From Chitinophagaceae bacterium UBA7600 (GTDB lineage: Bacteria; Bacteroidota; Bacteroidia; Chitinophagales; Chitinophagaceae), in contig DLKC01000020.1 in the NCBI GenBank assembly GCA_002478885.1, positions 1 through 64,000 of the forward strand: a stretch of DNA of 64,000 nucleotides, written 5' to 3'. How positions within the stretch are numbered: the stretch's first letter is position 1; every line of letters starts with the position of its first letter. The position numbers were made by a program, and so were the translations under genes. This document shows, in pieces, positions 45,168-54,211 of the stretch. The notes under the pieces were generated by a model that saw only the letters and a program-made list of their open reading frames with translations, was not told the origin of the DNA and ran no database searches.

Positions 45168-46571
45168 TCACTTCATCACTTTTGTGTTTCCGCCTTTCTG
45201 CATCGATATATCTACGGGCGCATTGGTCTTCCAGGATCCATTAGTGAAATCTGGCACATCAATCGAGTTCGAACGATTGGCCACAGACCACTCGCTAAGC
45301 GGCGCAATGGAACTCCACAAGGCAGCGTCGTACACATCTATGTCGAGCGGCAGTCCATTACGAAGGCAATCAATGGTACGCCAGTCCATCAAGAAATCCA
45401 TGCCTCCATGCCCACCAACCTGTTTCGCCATCTCTCCTATTTTTTTTACGATCGGTGGCTGGTATTGATCCTGCAGTTTTTTAAATTCTTCATCGCTTAA
45501 CCATCCTTCATGACTTAAAGCAATCTTTGGTGGGTCGGGATATTTTAACGCAGAACCTTTGGTGCCGCTGATCTTATGTATACGCGAATAAACATTGGGC
45601 GATGTAACATCGTGCTGAAGCATAATAGTGCGGCCAAGCGCAGTTTTGATAACGGTCGTGTTCATATTGCCGCGATATTTCTTGCCTGCATATGGCTTAT
45701 AAAAATCATCTTTTGCAGCAAGATCATTTGCCATTGCGGCCATTTGAAAATCGTTACCAGACATAGATGTGAGGTAATCCATTTTATCGCCGCGGTTAAT
45801 ACTCATTGCCTGCGCAACAGGACCAAGTCCATGCGTTGGATACAAATTTCCGTTGCGCATATTTTCTTTCAGCCGCCACATATCGGAATAAGTGGTCTTG
45901 GAAAAATTGCTATCGATCAGCGTGTGAATATAGGCGCCTTCTCCATGCACGATCTCACCAAACAATCCCTGCCTGTTCATATTAAGCGTAAGCAGTTCGA
46001 AAAAGTCGTAGCAACAATTCTCAAGAATCATACAATGCCTGCGGGTCTTTTCACTCGTTTCCACCAACTGCCAGCATTCATCAATTGTTTTGGCGGCCGG
46101 CACTTCAACGCAGGCATGTTTGCCATGCTGCATCGCGTAAACAGCCATGGGCGCGTGCAGGCTCCACGGTGTAGCAATGTAAATAAGATCTATATCGTCG
46201 CGTTCACACATTTTCTTCCATGCGTCTTCGCTGCTTGTGTACAGGTCTGGACTGTGGGTGGTTCCTTCAAGTTTCTTTTTCATCGCATTCACCTTGTCGG
46301 GTTGCTTATCGCAAAGGCCTTTTATTTGCACGCCTTCAATAATGCTCATTCTTTCTACAGCTGCAGGCCCGCGATTACCAAGCCCTATAAAACCGATACG
46401 AACGTTATCAAGTTTTGGCGCCGCATAGCCACTCATGTTGAACTTTTGCGATTGCGTATTTATCACCTGCGTTGTGGGTCGCATAGCATAAGACCCAGCC
46501 ATACCGGCACCAGCAATACCGATGCCGGTAAGCCCTGACACCTTCAGAAAATTTCTGCGATTTTGTTTCAT
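45168..46571 (-). CDS. GH109-like Gfo/Idh/MocA oxidoreductase (TAT-exported)
   Basis: The 467-residue protein starts at the ATG at 46571, in front of a twin-arginine signal (MKQNRRNFLKVSGLTGIGIA). The Rossmann domain begins VRIGFIGLGNRGPA. The catalytic part carries KHACVEVPAAKTIDECW, RRHCMILENCCYDFFELLTL and NLYPTHGLGPVAQAM, patterns of the GH109 group whose members cleave alpha-N-acetylgalactosamine using a tightly bound NAD. It may instead act as a sugar dehydrogenase. It is the last gene of the minus-strand carbohydrate run. Confidence 0.82.
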   Translation of the reverse strand: MKQNRRNFLKVSGLTGIGIAGAGMAGSYAMRPTTQVINTQSQKFNMSGYAAPKLDNVRIGFIGLGNRGPAAVERMSIIEGVQIKGLCDKQPDKVNAMKKKLEGTTHSPDLYTSSEDAWKKMCERDDIDLIYIATPWSLHAPMAVYAMQHGKHACVEVPAAKTIDECWQLVETSEKTRRHCMILENCCYDFFELLTLNMNRQGLFGEIVHGEGAYIHTLIDSNFSKTTYSDMWRLKENMRNGNLYPTHGLGPVAQAMSINRGDKMDYLTSMSGNDFQMAAMANDLAAKDDFYKPYAGKKYRGNMNTTVIKTALGRTIMLQHDVTSPNVYSRIHKISGTKGSALKYPDPPKIALSHEGWLSDEEFKKLQDQYQPPIVKKIGEMAKQVGGHGGMDFLMDWRTIDCLRNGLPLDIDVYDAALWSSIAPLSEWSVANRSNSIDVPDFTNGSWKTNAPVDISMQKGGNTKVMK

Positions 46572-46634
46572 GATTTTATTTTTAACTATTTGAACTTTTT
46601 TTGAGCCAGGCTTCATGGCAACTATTGGGCTTTT

Positions 46635-46654
46635 CTTGCGTCGCACCCTTGTAC
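46635..46654 (+). repeat. TGCGTCGCA dispersed element
   Basis: The copy CTTGCGTCGCACCCTTGTAC lies between two TAT-signal genes. Its outer flank is GAGCCAGGCTTCATGGC followed by ATTGGGCTTTT, matching parts of the copies at 3337 and 44123. Confidence 0.88.
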
Positions 46655-46699
46655 GTCATAACGCCACGCACCAAAGCTTCTTCTTTTTTGTTTATTCAC

Positions 46700-47980
46700 T
46701 TATGCTTTAAGCCATTTATCAAACCAATCGAATGCTTCGGCCTGCATGGCTTTATCAAACTTATGCGGCCCGGGATAGAACGAACATCTATAACGTTCGG
46801 AAGCTCCGGTCTTTTCATAAATCTGTTTCAATATCGCATCGGCATTTTTCATTTCCGGTAGTGTGTAAAGGTCATCATTGATATCGTTCAACACCAAAGT
46901 TGGCGAAGGCGTGCGAAGGCTGATAATCTCGGGAAAGTCCATTTCATTTGGCAACAGCGGCACATAAACCATCCATGTGTGCGTAAAGGATTTGTGCAAC
47001 ATAAAATCTTTCCATGTCGTCATAAACCCAACCGGCACCGCACATTTAATTCGTTCATCAATACCAGCCATAAATACAGTGCGCATGCCACCCCCTGATA
47101 AGCCACCACAGCCGATGCGATCAGCATCTACATCATTTCTTTTGCAAAGAATATCCAGTGCAATTTTATCTTCTGCAAAGAATACGCCCGGCCATGTTGT
47201 TCCCGCGCAGAACAGCGATTTGGCCATAATATGTTCATGTTCCCCGGCCCATGCGTTGTAGGCGTCAATATTTTCCTGCTTTTCGGGATCACTATCGCTT
47301 AAACCTTTTCTTATGTTATCGGGCACATCTGCCAACTTAACTCTTCTGCTTGCGAAAGGAAATGCGTCTGAAACCAAAACAACATAACCACGCCGTGCAA
47401 TTTCGTTTGCCCATGCCATGCCTTCATAATATTCCTGTTGATGTGCAAGCATCATAGGGTGTTGGGTGTCGCTCGTTCTGGTAATTTTTCTTGTGCCAAA
47501 GTATTTGTTGCCGCCATGATCATGGAAAGCAAGAATAGCGGGCAATTTTCCCTTTGCATTTGCGGGCTTTAGTACGATCGCTTCGGTTGCATTGCCATAA
47601 GCTAACTGCCAGGAAATTTCCTCCACATGGAGGCCATCATATTCATATTGCCTGTTTACTTTCACATCAGGCATCCCGCCCATCTCCGGAATAGACAGGC
47701 GATCGGTTAGTTGCTTTCTTGCTGTCTTACGCCAATCATTCACATTTTTAAAATGCCCATTCCGAAAGGAATGCGATGGAAGTTTTTTTTCAATGAGCGA
47801 CGCTGCCCATTCGCCATACTGTCCAATCAGGCTAGTGCTGTTTTCGTTATTCATTGTCTGCAATATTTCTGGTTGAAGTTCTGAAGCATTTGCAAAAGGC
47901 TGCATCAGGTTGCCCCCTGCGAAAGCCAGCCCGGTAAGGCCTGCAGACTTTATAAACTCCCTTCGTTTATTTTTTTTCAT
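46700..47980 (-). CDS. Exported alpha/beta hydrolase (acetyl-xylan-esterase-like)
   Basis: The 426-residue protein starts at the ATG at 47980 with a TAT-like signal (MKKNKRREFIKSAGLTGLAF). The alpha/beta-hydrolase fold has the nucleophile in CGGLSGGGMR and a catalytic His in GPHKFDKAMQ. The oxyanion region is AFHDHGGNK. The family includes dienelactone-hydrolase-like and acetyl-xylan esterases. It starts 11 bp after the serine hydrolase stop, so the two are co-transcribed. Confidence 0.83.
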   Translation of the reverse strand: MKKNKRREFIKSAGLTGLAFAGGNLMQPFANASELQPEILQTMNNENSTSLIGQYGEWAASLIEKKLPSHSFRNGHFKNVNDWRKTARKQLTDRLSIPEMGGMPDVKVNRQYEYDGLHVEEISWQLAYGNATEAIVLKPANAKGKLPAILAFHDHGGNKYFGTRKITRTSDTQHPMMLAHQQEYYEGMAWANEIARRGYVVLVSDAFPFASRRVKLADVPDNIRKGLSDSDPEKQENIDAYNAWAGEHEHIMAKSLFCAGTTWPGVFFAEDKIALDILCKRNDVDADRIGCGGLSGGGMRTVFMAGIDERIKCAVPVGFMTTWKDFMLHKSFTHTWMVYVPLLPNEMDFPEIISLRTPSPTLVLNDINDDLYTLPEMKNADAILKQIYEKTGASERYRCSFYPGPHKFDKAMQAEAFDWFDKWLKA

Positions 47981-47991
47981 TGCCGGCATGT

Positions 47992-49260
47992 TTATTCATT
48001 CAATGCGGCATGTGCCATCATGTTAAAATAATCGGCGAGCTGCCCATGAGTTGTACCAGACAACTGCCTGTAAAAAACAATAACCATTTTATCTTTTGGA
48101 TCAACCCAATAGCTGGTGGCGAATGCACCGCCCCAACTGTATGTTCCTTCGTGGTTCAATGATTTGCCGCTGGTTTCATTTGTTACAATTGAAAAACCCA
48201 GCCCAAATTTGTTGCCGCCAAAATCTATATCGCCGATCTGGTTTTGCGTCATAATGCGCACTGTGTTGGGGCTTAATAATCGCACCCCGTTATACTCGCC
48301 GCCGTTAAGCATCATTTGCAGGAAGATTGCATAATCATATATAGTAGACGAAAGCCCGCCCCCACCTGAGAAATAGGCTTTTTTCTTAAGAGGATAATCC
48401 GCGCTGATACCGAGTGTTTTTTCTGTTAGCATATTCAAATGCCCCAGAGAATCCTCCCGGTACATTGTTGCAAGCCTTGAGGCCTTCTCTGCGGGTACAT
48501 TAAAATAAGTGTCCTTCATTCCCAATGGCTGGAATATCCTTTTCTGAAAAAACGCATCCAGTGACATGCCCGACCATATTTCCACCAGGTAGCCGAGCAG
48601 GTCAATACCCAAGCTGTAAGACCATCTTTCACCAGGCTGGTTCATGAGCGGTAACGTGCCCAGCCGCGTCATGGCCTGGGCAAGTGACTGGTCATATACT
48701 TCAAGGCCTGCCGTGATATTGTTCTTCGCATAAATGGCCTTTGCTTCAGGGCTTCCTATTTGAGCGTACCCAAGTCCTGAAGTGTGTGTGATAATATCCC
48801 TGATTGTAATATTTCTTTTCGCAGGAACAGTTGTATACGTAGAATCCGCGGGATTAAACTTGTCCAACACCTGCTGGTTGGCAAAAGACGGAATGTACTT
48901 TGCAACAGGATCATCAAGCAAAAACTTTCCTTCTTCGAAAAGGATCATTGCCGCTGCTGTTGTGATGGCTTTTGTTTGCGAAGCGATACGAAAAATATCA
49001 TCCTTGGGCAAAGGCGTTTTCATTTCTGTATTATCGTAACCGGCAGATTTGTAGTAAACCACTACTCCATTCCTGGCGATAAAACCTACGGCTCCATTGA
49101 CCCAACCTTTCTTCACCCAATCGTTCATCGCATCATCAATCCGTTTTAAACGATCTGCTGAAAAGCCCTGCTGCGAGGGATTTGGCGAAACAGTTAGTTT
49201 TTGTGAAACAGCAATAAATACTGTTAATACAAAAGGCAGGAAAAGTATTATTTTTTTCAT
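47992..49260 (-). CDS. Class C beta-lactamase-like serine hydrolase
   Basis: The 422-residue protein has a signal peptide (about 1-19). The nucleophile motif is SQTK (Ser94, Lys97), with a YSLG segment in place of YxN and HEGTYSWGG near the C-terminus, typical of esterase-type members (EstB-like). It probably hydrolyses esters on a carbohydrate and is not a resistance enzyme. It is the first gene of a two-gene unit with the downstream alpha/beta hydrolase. Confidence 0.85.
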   Translation of the reverse strand: MKKIILFLPFVLTVFIAVSQKLTVSPNPSQQGFSADRLKRIDDAMNDWVKKGWVNGAVGFIARNGVVVYYKSAGYDNTEMKTPLPKDDIFRIASQTKAITTAAAMILFEEGKFLLDDPVAKYIPSFANQQVLDKFNPADSTYTTVPAKRNITIRDIITHTSGLGYAQIGSPEAKAIYAKNNITAGLEVYDQSLAQAMTRLGTLPLMNQPGERWSYSLGIDLLGYLVEIWSGMSLDAFFQKRIFQPLGMKDTYFNVPAEKASRLATMYREDSLGHLNMLTEKTLGISADYPLKKKAYFSGGGGLSSTIYDYAIFLQMMLNGGEYNGVRLLSPNTVRIMTQNQIGDIDFGGNKFGLGFSIVTNETSGKSLNHEGTYSWGGAFATSYWVDPKDKMVIVFYRQLSGTTHGQLADYFNMMAHAALNE

Positions 49261-49294
49261 TGATTTGCTTTATTTGCTGAGTAATGTTGAAAGC

Positions 49295-49314
49295 GAACAA
49301 GTGAGTGACACAAG
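49295..49314 (-). repeat. Type B (GTGTCAC) dispersed element
   Basis: The reverse type B copy GAACAAGTGAGTGACACAAG lies in the 91-bp gap between the FAH-family dehydratase and the serine hydrolase. Confidence 0.82.
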
Positions 49315-49351
49315 GGACGCTGATCAATGCGATTAAGCCCGCTTCAAGATC

Positions 49352-50200
49352 CTATTTCTTTACAGTAACCGTATTCGTTAATGTGCCGATACTCCCGATC
49401 GTGATATTGACCACGTCATTTTCGTGCAGGGTGAAATCGTTTGGCGGAACAACGCAGGTCCCGGTCATTAAAAAACAACCCTGCGGAAAATCCATCTCAC
49501 GAAACAAAAAAGATGCAAGCTCTTTCAGCGAACGTTTCATCCGGCTAAGCGTGGTAGAGTCATCGAACATTCTCTGGCCGCCGCGAAAGATGGTCATATG
49601 AATCACCGTATCCGGCGGGATCGCCTGTTCAAGCACCTGCAAACAGGGGCCCAGGGATGCGCTGCGTTCGTACATTTTTGCTTGTGGTAAATACAACGGG
49701 TTTTCGCCTTCGATGCTACGTGAACTCATGTCGTTGCCAATCGTATATGCCTGGATATTTCCTTCGTCGTTGATGAATAAAGTAAGCTCGGGTTCCGGCA
49801 CATTCCATGTTGAGTCTTTGCGAATGCGCACTTCCTGTTTGTGCCCCGCAACGCGATGCGGCAAAGATTTGAAGAACAATTCAGGCCGCTCTGCTTCATA
49901 AACGCGCTGGTAACAATCAGCGGCGCCTGTGTCTTCCGATTCTTCCATGCGTGCATCGCGACTGCGTAAGTAGGTTACGCCGGCCGCCCAGACTTCCTGC
50001 GAGCCTATTGGCGGCAACAAATAATTTTCGATATAATTCTCCGCCTCTGCCCTGCTTATGATTTCCAGCGCCGGAATTTCGCCGATGATATCCTGGTAGA
50101 GGTTGGACTGGTTTATCACCGCATCCCAGTCATTGCTAAGCCTGTACCAGTTACTCTTGTAATGAAGCAGGTTTGCTTTGGAAGTTTTGTATAAATGCAT
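49352..50200 (-). CDS. FAH-family 2-dehydro-3-deoxy-pentonate dehydratase (KdaD-like)
   Basis: The 282-residue cytoplasmic protein belongs to the fumarylacetoacetase fold. The segment [20 protein letters not shown] and the metal-binding [13 protein letters not shown] match 2-keto-3-deoxy-D-arabinonate dehydratases, which turn the keto-deoxy acid from oxidised pentoses into alpha-ketoglutarate semialdehyde. Its usual partner, alpha-ketoglutarate-semialdehyde dehydrogenase, is encoded 1.5 kb upstream in the same run. It follows the DUF6786 gene by 9 bp and is co-transcribed with it. Confidence 0.82.
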   Translation of the reverse strand: MHLYKTSKANLLHYKSNWYRLSNDWDAVINQSNLYQDIIGEIPALEIISRAEAENYIENYLLPPIGSQEVWAAGVTYLRSRDARMEESEDTGAADCYQRVYEAERPELFFKSLPHRVAGHKQEVRIRKDSTWNVPEPELTLFINDEGNIQAYTIGNDMSSRSIEGENPLYLPQAKMYERSASLGPCLQVLEQAIPPDTVIHMTIFRGGQRMFDDSTTLSRMKRSLKELASFLFREMDFPQGCFLMTGTCVVPPNDFTLHENDVVNITIGSIGTLTNTVTVKK

Positions 50201-50209
50201 GTTTCTTTT

Positions 50210-51460
50210 TTATTTTTTGATAGTATCCAAATCAACACCCAGCAGTTGCTGCGTAAGTTTATTCAACAAGTTATAATCGCCCTGCAAATGCATAGTTGTT
50301 TGCTTGTAAACGCCGGTTGCTCCTTTCTTTAAATCCAGCGCCGGCGACGATGATTCCACTTCGTAAAAAGGGCCCATCTGCGTACCGTCGGCGAGTGGCC
50401 CATCGTTATAGGAATTAATCACATCGCCCTTGTAAGGCGTTTTCTGTAATTCCCATTTACTGTTTACATACTGCGCGTCTTTGTGCACTTCAGGCAATAC
50501 CAGCGTGAGCACATCTTTTTCAAAATCAAAACTTGCTGCAATGGGTTTTGCGATCATTGGTGACAGGCCAATCTTACTCCGGTATTTACCGTCGCAGGTA
50601 AAAAAGAGCACACTGTCTTTTACCTGTAACCGCTCCGGGGGCACGGTTCCAAAATAATTGTCGGTGATAAAACTTCTTGCACCAGGCACGCCCTGGAACG
50701 GAATGATGACCGTTGTCTTCGCGGATGGAGTAAACATTCCCAATAACCAAATCGACAAAACACCTTTGTCTTTTGACCAATCCCGGTCGCCGCTGTTTGT
50801 GATTTTATTCTCAGTTTCAAATGCCACCATATGCACGCCTTCCGGAATGGCTGCATTGATTTTTGTTTCAGCTGCCTGCCTGCTTAACAGCGAAACACTG
50901 CGTTCGATATTGATATTAAAAATAGTGCCGCTATAATTTGTAAGTGTGGCCTTTTGAGTAAATACGGCTTTTGATTTGTCAGATTGTGCAACATCGTAGG
51001 GAATACTGTCTATAACCGCCGGCACCTGCCAGTTCTTATAAACAAAAGAATCGCTGCCTTTAAAATAAATGGAATACTGGCCGCCTTCGGGACCAAGCCA
51101 AAAACGCTCCTCGCCGCCAAAAGCATTCATGTGCGGCAATTTTTTGCCAGACGCTATCAGGTCGTATTTCATCCAGCCATAGCTGATGCCGGTGTCACCG
51201 GTGGCGGTACTTGTCATAACCCGTCCCTGGAAATCCGCTGACAGCAATACTTTGGCGCTGCCATCTTCGCTGGTGAGTTCAACAACTTTTGTGTTGTTTT
51301 TTTTCAGAAAAGCCGCGTCGTAACCATAGCTGCCTTTACTAAAACTAACCGCTGTCGCGGCGCTGCTTTCTTCATGGGTTGCATTGTTGTTGCACGCTAT
51401 AACAGCAATAGCAAAGGCTATTGCGCTTATTGGTTTGACAATTGTTTTGGTTTGCTTCAT
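50210..51460 (-). CDS. DUF6786-type lipoprotein (galactose-mutarotase-like fold)
   Basis: The 416-residue lipoprotein (lipobox VIAC, Cys23) is rich in beta strands. It contains GRVMTSTATGDTGISYGWMK, NAFGGEERFWLGPEGGQYSI and a C-terminal DGTQMGPFYEVESSSPAL, features of the DUF6786 group whose fold resembles aldose-1-epimerases. It may bind or epimerise a released sugar at the cell surface; this is inference from fold and context. It is the first gene of a two-gene unit with the KdaD-like gene. Confidence 0.72.
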   Translation of the reverse strand: MKQTKTIVKPISAIAFAIAVIACNNNATHEESSAATAVSFSKGSYGYDAAFLKKNNTKVVELTSEDGSAKVLLSADFQGRVMTSTATGDTGISYGWMKYDLIASGKKLPHMNAFGGEERFWLGPEGGQYSIYFKGSDSFVYKNWQVPAVIDSIPYDVAQSDKSKAVFTQKATLTNYSGTIFNINIERSVSLLSRQAAETKINAAIPEGVHMVAFETENKITNSGDRDWSKDKGVLSIWLLGMFTPSAKTTVIIPFQGVPGARSFITDNYFGTVPPERLQVKDSVLFFTCDGKYRSKIGLSPMIAKPIAASFDFEKDVLTLVLPEVHKDAQYVNSKWELQKTPYKGDVINSYNDGPLADGTQMGPFYEVESSSPALDLKKGATGVYKQTTMHLQGDYNLLNKLTQQLLGVDLDTIKK

Positions 51461-51517
51461 GTGCTTGATACGTTAGATTTTTTTTGTTTGCCAGCATTTG
51501 TTTTTCATAGCGGCTTC

Positions 51518-51631
51518 GTTGTGTCACTCACTTCAAGGTTCCGATCGCAAATCATTAACAGCGAACTGTAAAACCGGTTATACAAAAGGCGTGTTGAATA
51601 AAGCCGCGAAAGCCGAAGAGTGCGACGCAAG
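51518..51631. repeat. Type B and type A elements as an inverted pair
   Basis: A forward type B copy at 51518-51537 (GTTGTGTCACTCACTTCAAG) faces a reverse type A copy at 51612-51631 (GCCGAAGAGTGCGACGCAAG), with 74 nt between. They fill most of the 213-bp gap between the ALDH and DUF6786 genes. Confidence 0.88.
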
Positions 51632-51673
51632 CGAAGCCACATTTTTATTCAAAAGCCCGGAACATAAAGAACT

Positions 51674-53179
51674 TTACAGAATATCTTCATCGGTATAATT
51701 TCCATTTACCATGCGCCAGACCTGCGCCGGATTCTCATTTTTCAACTCGTCAGGCAACAGGACCTGCGGACAATTCTGGTAACATACTGCTCTTGTAAAC
51801 CGAAAGATCGCATTGGTGCCTACAGACGTGGTTTTGCTGTCGGTCGTTGCGGGGTAAGGACCGCCATGCACCATGGCATACGTAACCTCCACACCGGTAG
51901 GTACATTGTTGAAAATAATCCTGCCCGCTTTCAATTCAAGCTGGCGCACCAGTTTTTCATTTGCTGTTATATCATCTTCTGTTCCCCAAACACTGCAGGT
52001 AAGCTGTCCTTCAAGCGCCGCAGCGATGCTGAGCATTTCGGCTTCATCGTCAGCGATCACGTGAATTGACAAAGGCCCAAACACTTCGTGCGATAAATTT
52101 TTATCGGCCAGGAAATCTTTACCGGACACCTTAAACATATAAGCACTTATATAATCGCCGGGCACTTCCTTTCCTGAAACCAGTTTGCCTAGTTTATCAT
52201 TTTGCTGCAACGCACCAACGCCTGCTTTAAAGCCTTTGCAAATAGGCCCGGTGAGCATTAGCGCAGCCGGCGCGTTTTGAATATGCGTGGCAAACTGTTG
52301 CAGGAATTGTTCCGTTGCTTCACTTTTTAAAGAAATGATCAAACCTGGGTTGGTGCAAAATTGTCCGGTACTTAAAAGGTTTGATGTGGCGAGTTTCTCA
52401 GCAAGTTCAGCAGATTGTTCTTTAACAATACCAGGCAAAATAAACACGGGGTTAACACTGCCCATCTCTGCGTAAACAGGAATTGGTTCTGCCCTTCGAA
52501 CAGCTGCATCAAAAATGGCTTTACCAGCGTTAAGCGAACCGGTGAAGCCTACCGCTTTTATGTGGGGATTTGTTACCAGTTCAATGCTGGCGTGGTTATC
52601 AGTTGTATGAATGATAGAGAAAACGCCATCCGGCAAGCCGCATATGGGAACCGATGCATAAATGATCGTGGCCACTTTATCCGACGTTTCAGGATGACCC
52701 GGATGCGCTTTACAAACAACCGGGCAACCGGCAGCCAAGGCAGATGCAGTATCGCCCCCCGCTACCGAAAAAGCAAAAGGGAAATTACTTGCGCCAAACA
52801 CAGCCACGGGTCCGAGTGGCATTTGCATTTGTCTTATATCGGGCCTGGGAAATGGTTTTCGATCGGGTATCGCTGTGTCGATGATGGCGTTAACCCATGA
52901 GCCATCAGTTAACAATGCGGCAAACATTCTCAATTGAGCAATCGTGCGGACAAGTTCACCCTCAAGGCGGGGCCTGGGAAGATGAGTTTCCTTCATGGCT
53001 GTTTCAACGAGGTCGTCTTTTGCAGAAGCAATATTGTCTGCTATCGTTTCCAAAAACAATGCTTTTTGTTCGCCGCTTTTAAGCCGGTATGCTTTAAATG
53101 CTTTGTTCGCCTTCGCCGCAGCATTCGCAATTTCTTCCGAAGAGGCTGCCCTTGGTTTGTACACTGAATTATCGTTCAT
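51674..53179 (-). CDS. Alpha-ketoglutarate-semialdehyde dehydrogenase (NADP-type ALDH)
   Basis: The 501-residue protein starts at the ATG at 53179 (MNDNSVYKPRAASSEE). The segments FGASNFPFAFSVAGGDTASA and VVCKAHPGHPETSD are marks of the KGSADH branch. The catalytic Cys lies in STGQFCTNPG and the general base Glu in PVYAEMGSVNP. It oxidises alpha-ketoglutarate semialdehyde to alpha-ketoglutarate, the last step of non-phosphorylative pentose or hexarate oxidation. It begins 1 bp after the NHL gene stop. Confidence 0.88.
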   Translation of the reverse strand: MNDNSVYKPRAASSEEIANAAAKANKAFKAYRLKSGEQKALFLETIADNIASAKDDLVETAMKETHLPRPRLEGELVRTIAQLRMFAALLTDGSWVNAIIDTAIPDRKPFPRPDIRQMQMPLGPVAVFGASNFPFAFSVAGGDTASALAAGCPVVCKAHPGHPETSDKVATIIYASVPICGLPDGVFSIIHTTDNHASIELVTNPHIKAVGFTGSLNAGKAIFDAAVRRAEPIPVYAEMGSVNPVFILPGIVKEQSAELAEKLATSNLLSTGQFCTNPGLIISLKSEATEQFLQQFATHIQNAPAALMLTGPICKGFKAGVGALQQNDKLGKLVSGKEVPGDYISAYMFKVSGKDFLADKNLSHEVFGPLSIHVIADDEAEMLSIAAALEGQLTCSVWGTEDDITANEKLVRQLELKAGRIIFNNVPTGVEVTYAMVHGGPYPATTDSKTTSVGTNAIFRFTRAVCYQNCPQVLLPDELKNENPAQVWRMVNGNYTDEDIL

Positions 53180-53180
53180 C

Positions 53181-54206
53181 TTAATTTTTTTGTGTTGTCG
53201 TTTTCCTGAATTTTTGAACCATGTTACCATATATGTCGCCCACATAAATGTTGCCCTCATCGTCGGTTGCGATATCGTGGTAGCGGCAGGCCGGGCCTTC
53301 GTATGAACCCGATCTTCCAAACCTGTTATTTGTATCACCTTTGCTATCGAAAATAATCACATCAGATCCAACAGGGTCTTTTACGTCGCGTGCTATATAG
53401 TCAACGGCAAGCACTTCCTTCAGCTTTTTATCAAAAGTTACCGAATACATATTGCCAAAACCTGCCGCTGCATATTCACGCAAAAATTTGCCTGTTGAAT
53501 CAAATAGCTGCACGCGCCTGTTCTCCCTGTCGGCAACAACTACGTTTTCATTTTCGTCAAGTGTTATGCCATGGGGAATATTAAACTCACCTGGCCCACT
53601 CCCCTCTTTGCCCCAGGCAAAAAGAAATTTTCCATCTGCAGAGAACTTCGCTACCCTGCTGTTGCCATAGCCATCGCTTACATAAAAGGCGCCGTTTTTT
53701 GTTACAGCCACGTCTGTAGGCATATTGAAATGCCCGCCATCGTCTCCGGCGATCTTTGTTGTACCAATCGACATTAACAGTTTACCATCGTGGCTGAATT
53801 TGAAGACCTGTTGTAGTGCTACATCCGTCAGCCATATATTATCATCTTTATCCACTGTTAAGCCATGCGGCATAATAAACATATGGCTGCCCCAGCTATT
53901 GACAAGTGTTCCTTTATCGCGATCGAGTTCGAGCACGGTGTTTGCCTGGATCAAAGAATCGGGCATCGGGCCTGCCAATGGCCATTCACGGTAAGCCCTT
54001 TGAAAAACAAAAACATGTTGTTTACTGTCAATACCAATCCCGGTTGGATTCCCGAGCTTAAGTGCTGCCGGTAACCGGGGCCAGTCCTTTACCAGTTCAT
54101 AACCAGCCAACTCCATGTTTGCGGGCTGCGAGGCCTGCCCGGGCAAAACATTGTCTCCGCAGAAAAGAGCAACCGAAATGTACATGCAACACATGGCTAT
54201 TTTCAT
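53181..54206 (-). CDS. Secreted NHL-repeat six-bladed beta-propeller
   Basis: The 341-residue protein starts at the ATG at 54206 with a signal peptide; a GTG at 54212 that overlaps the upstream stop (TAGTG) is the alternative. It has at least four clear NHL units (GIGIDSKQHVFVF, GLTVDKDDNIWLTD, DVAVTKNGAFYVSD, GITLDENENVVVADR, DIATDDEGNIYVGD). Its pattern resembles peptidyl-alpha-hydroxyglycine amidating lyase-like proteins. Bacterial members are uncharacterised; a lactonase or binding role for a released sugar is possible. It is coupled to the GH172 and ALDH genes on both sides. Confidence 0.82.
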   Translation of the reverse strand: MKIAMCCMYISVALFCGDNVLPGQASQPANMELAGYELVKDWPRLPAALKLGNPTGIGIDSKQHVFVFQRAYREWPLAGPMPDSLIQANTVLELDRDKGTLVNSWGSHMFIMPHGLTVDKDDNIWLTDVALQQVFKFSHDGKLLMSIGTTKIAGDDGGHFNMPTDVAVTKNGAFYVSDGYGNSRVAKFSADGKFLFAWGKEGSGPGEFNIPHGITLDENENVVVADRENRRVQLFDSTGKFLREYAAAGFGNMYSVTFDKKLKEVLAVDYIARDVKDPVGSDVIIFDSKGDTNNRFGRSGSYEGPACRYHDIATDDEGNIYVGDIYGNMVQKFRKTTTQKN

Positions 54207-54211
54207 TTCCA

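Noticed and set aside
45576..46538. 320-codon plus-strand ORF
   Set aside because: It lies wholly antisense to the GH109-like gene, whose family motifs are clear.
47992..49260. Antibiotic-resistance beta-lactamase
   Set aside because: The motif set (SQTK, YSLG, HEGTYSWGG) fits esterase-type class C-like hydrolases in a carbohydrate context, not a true beta-lactamase.
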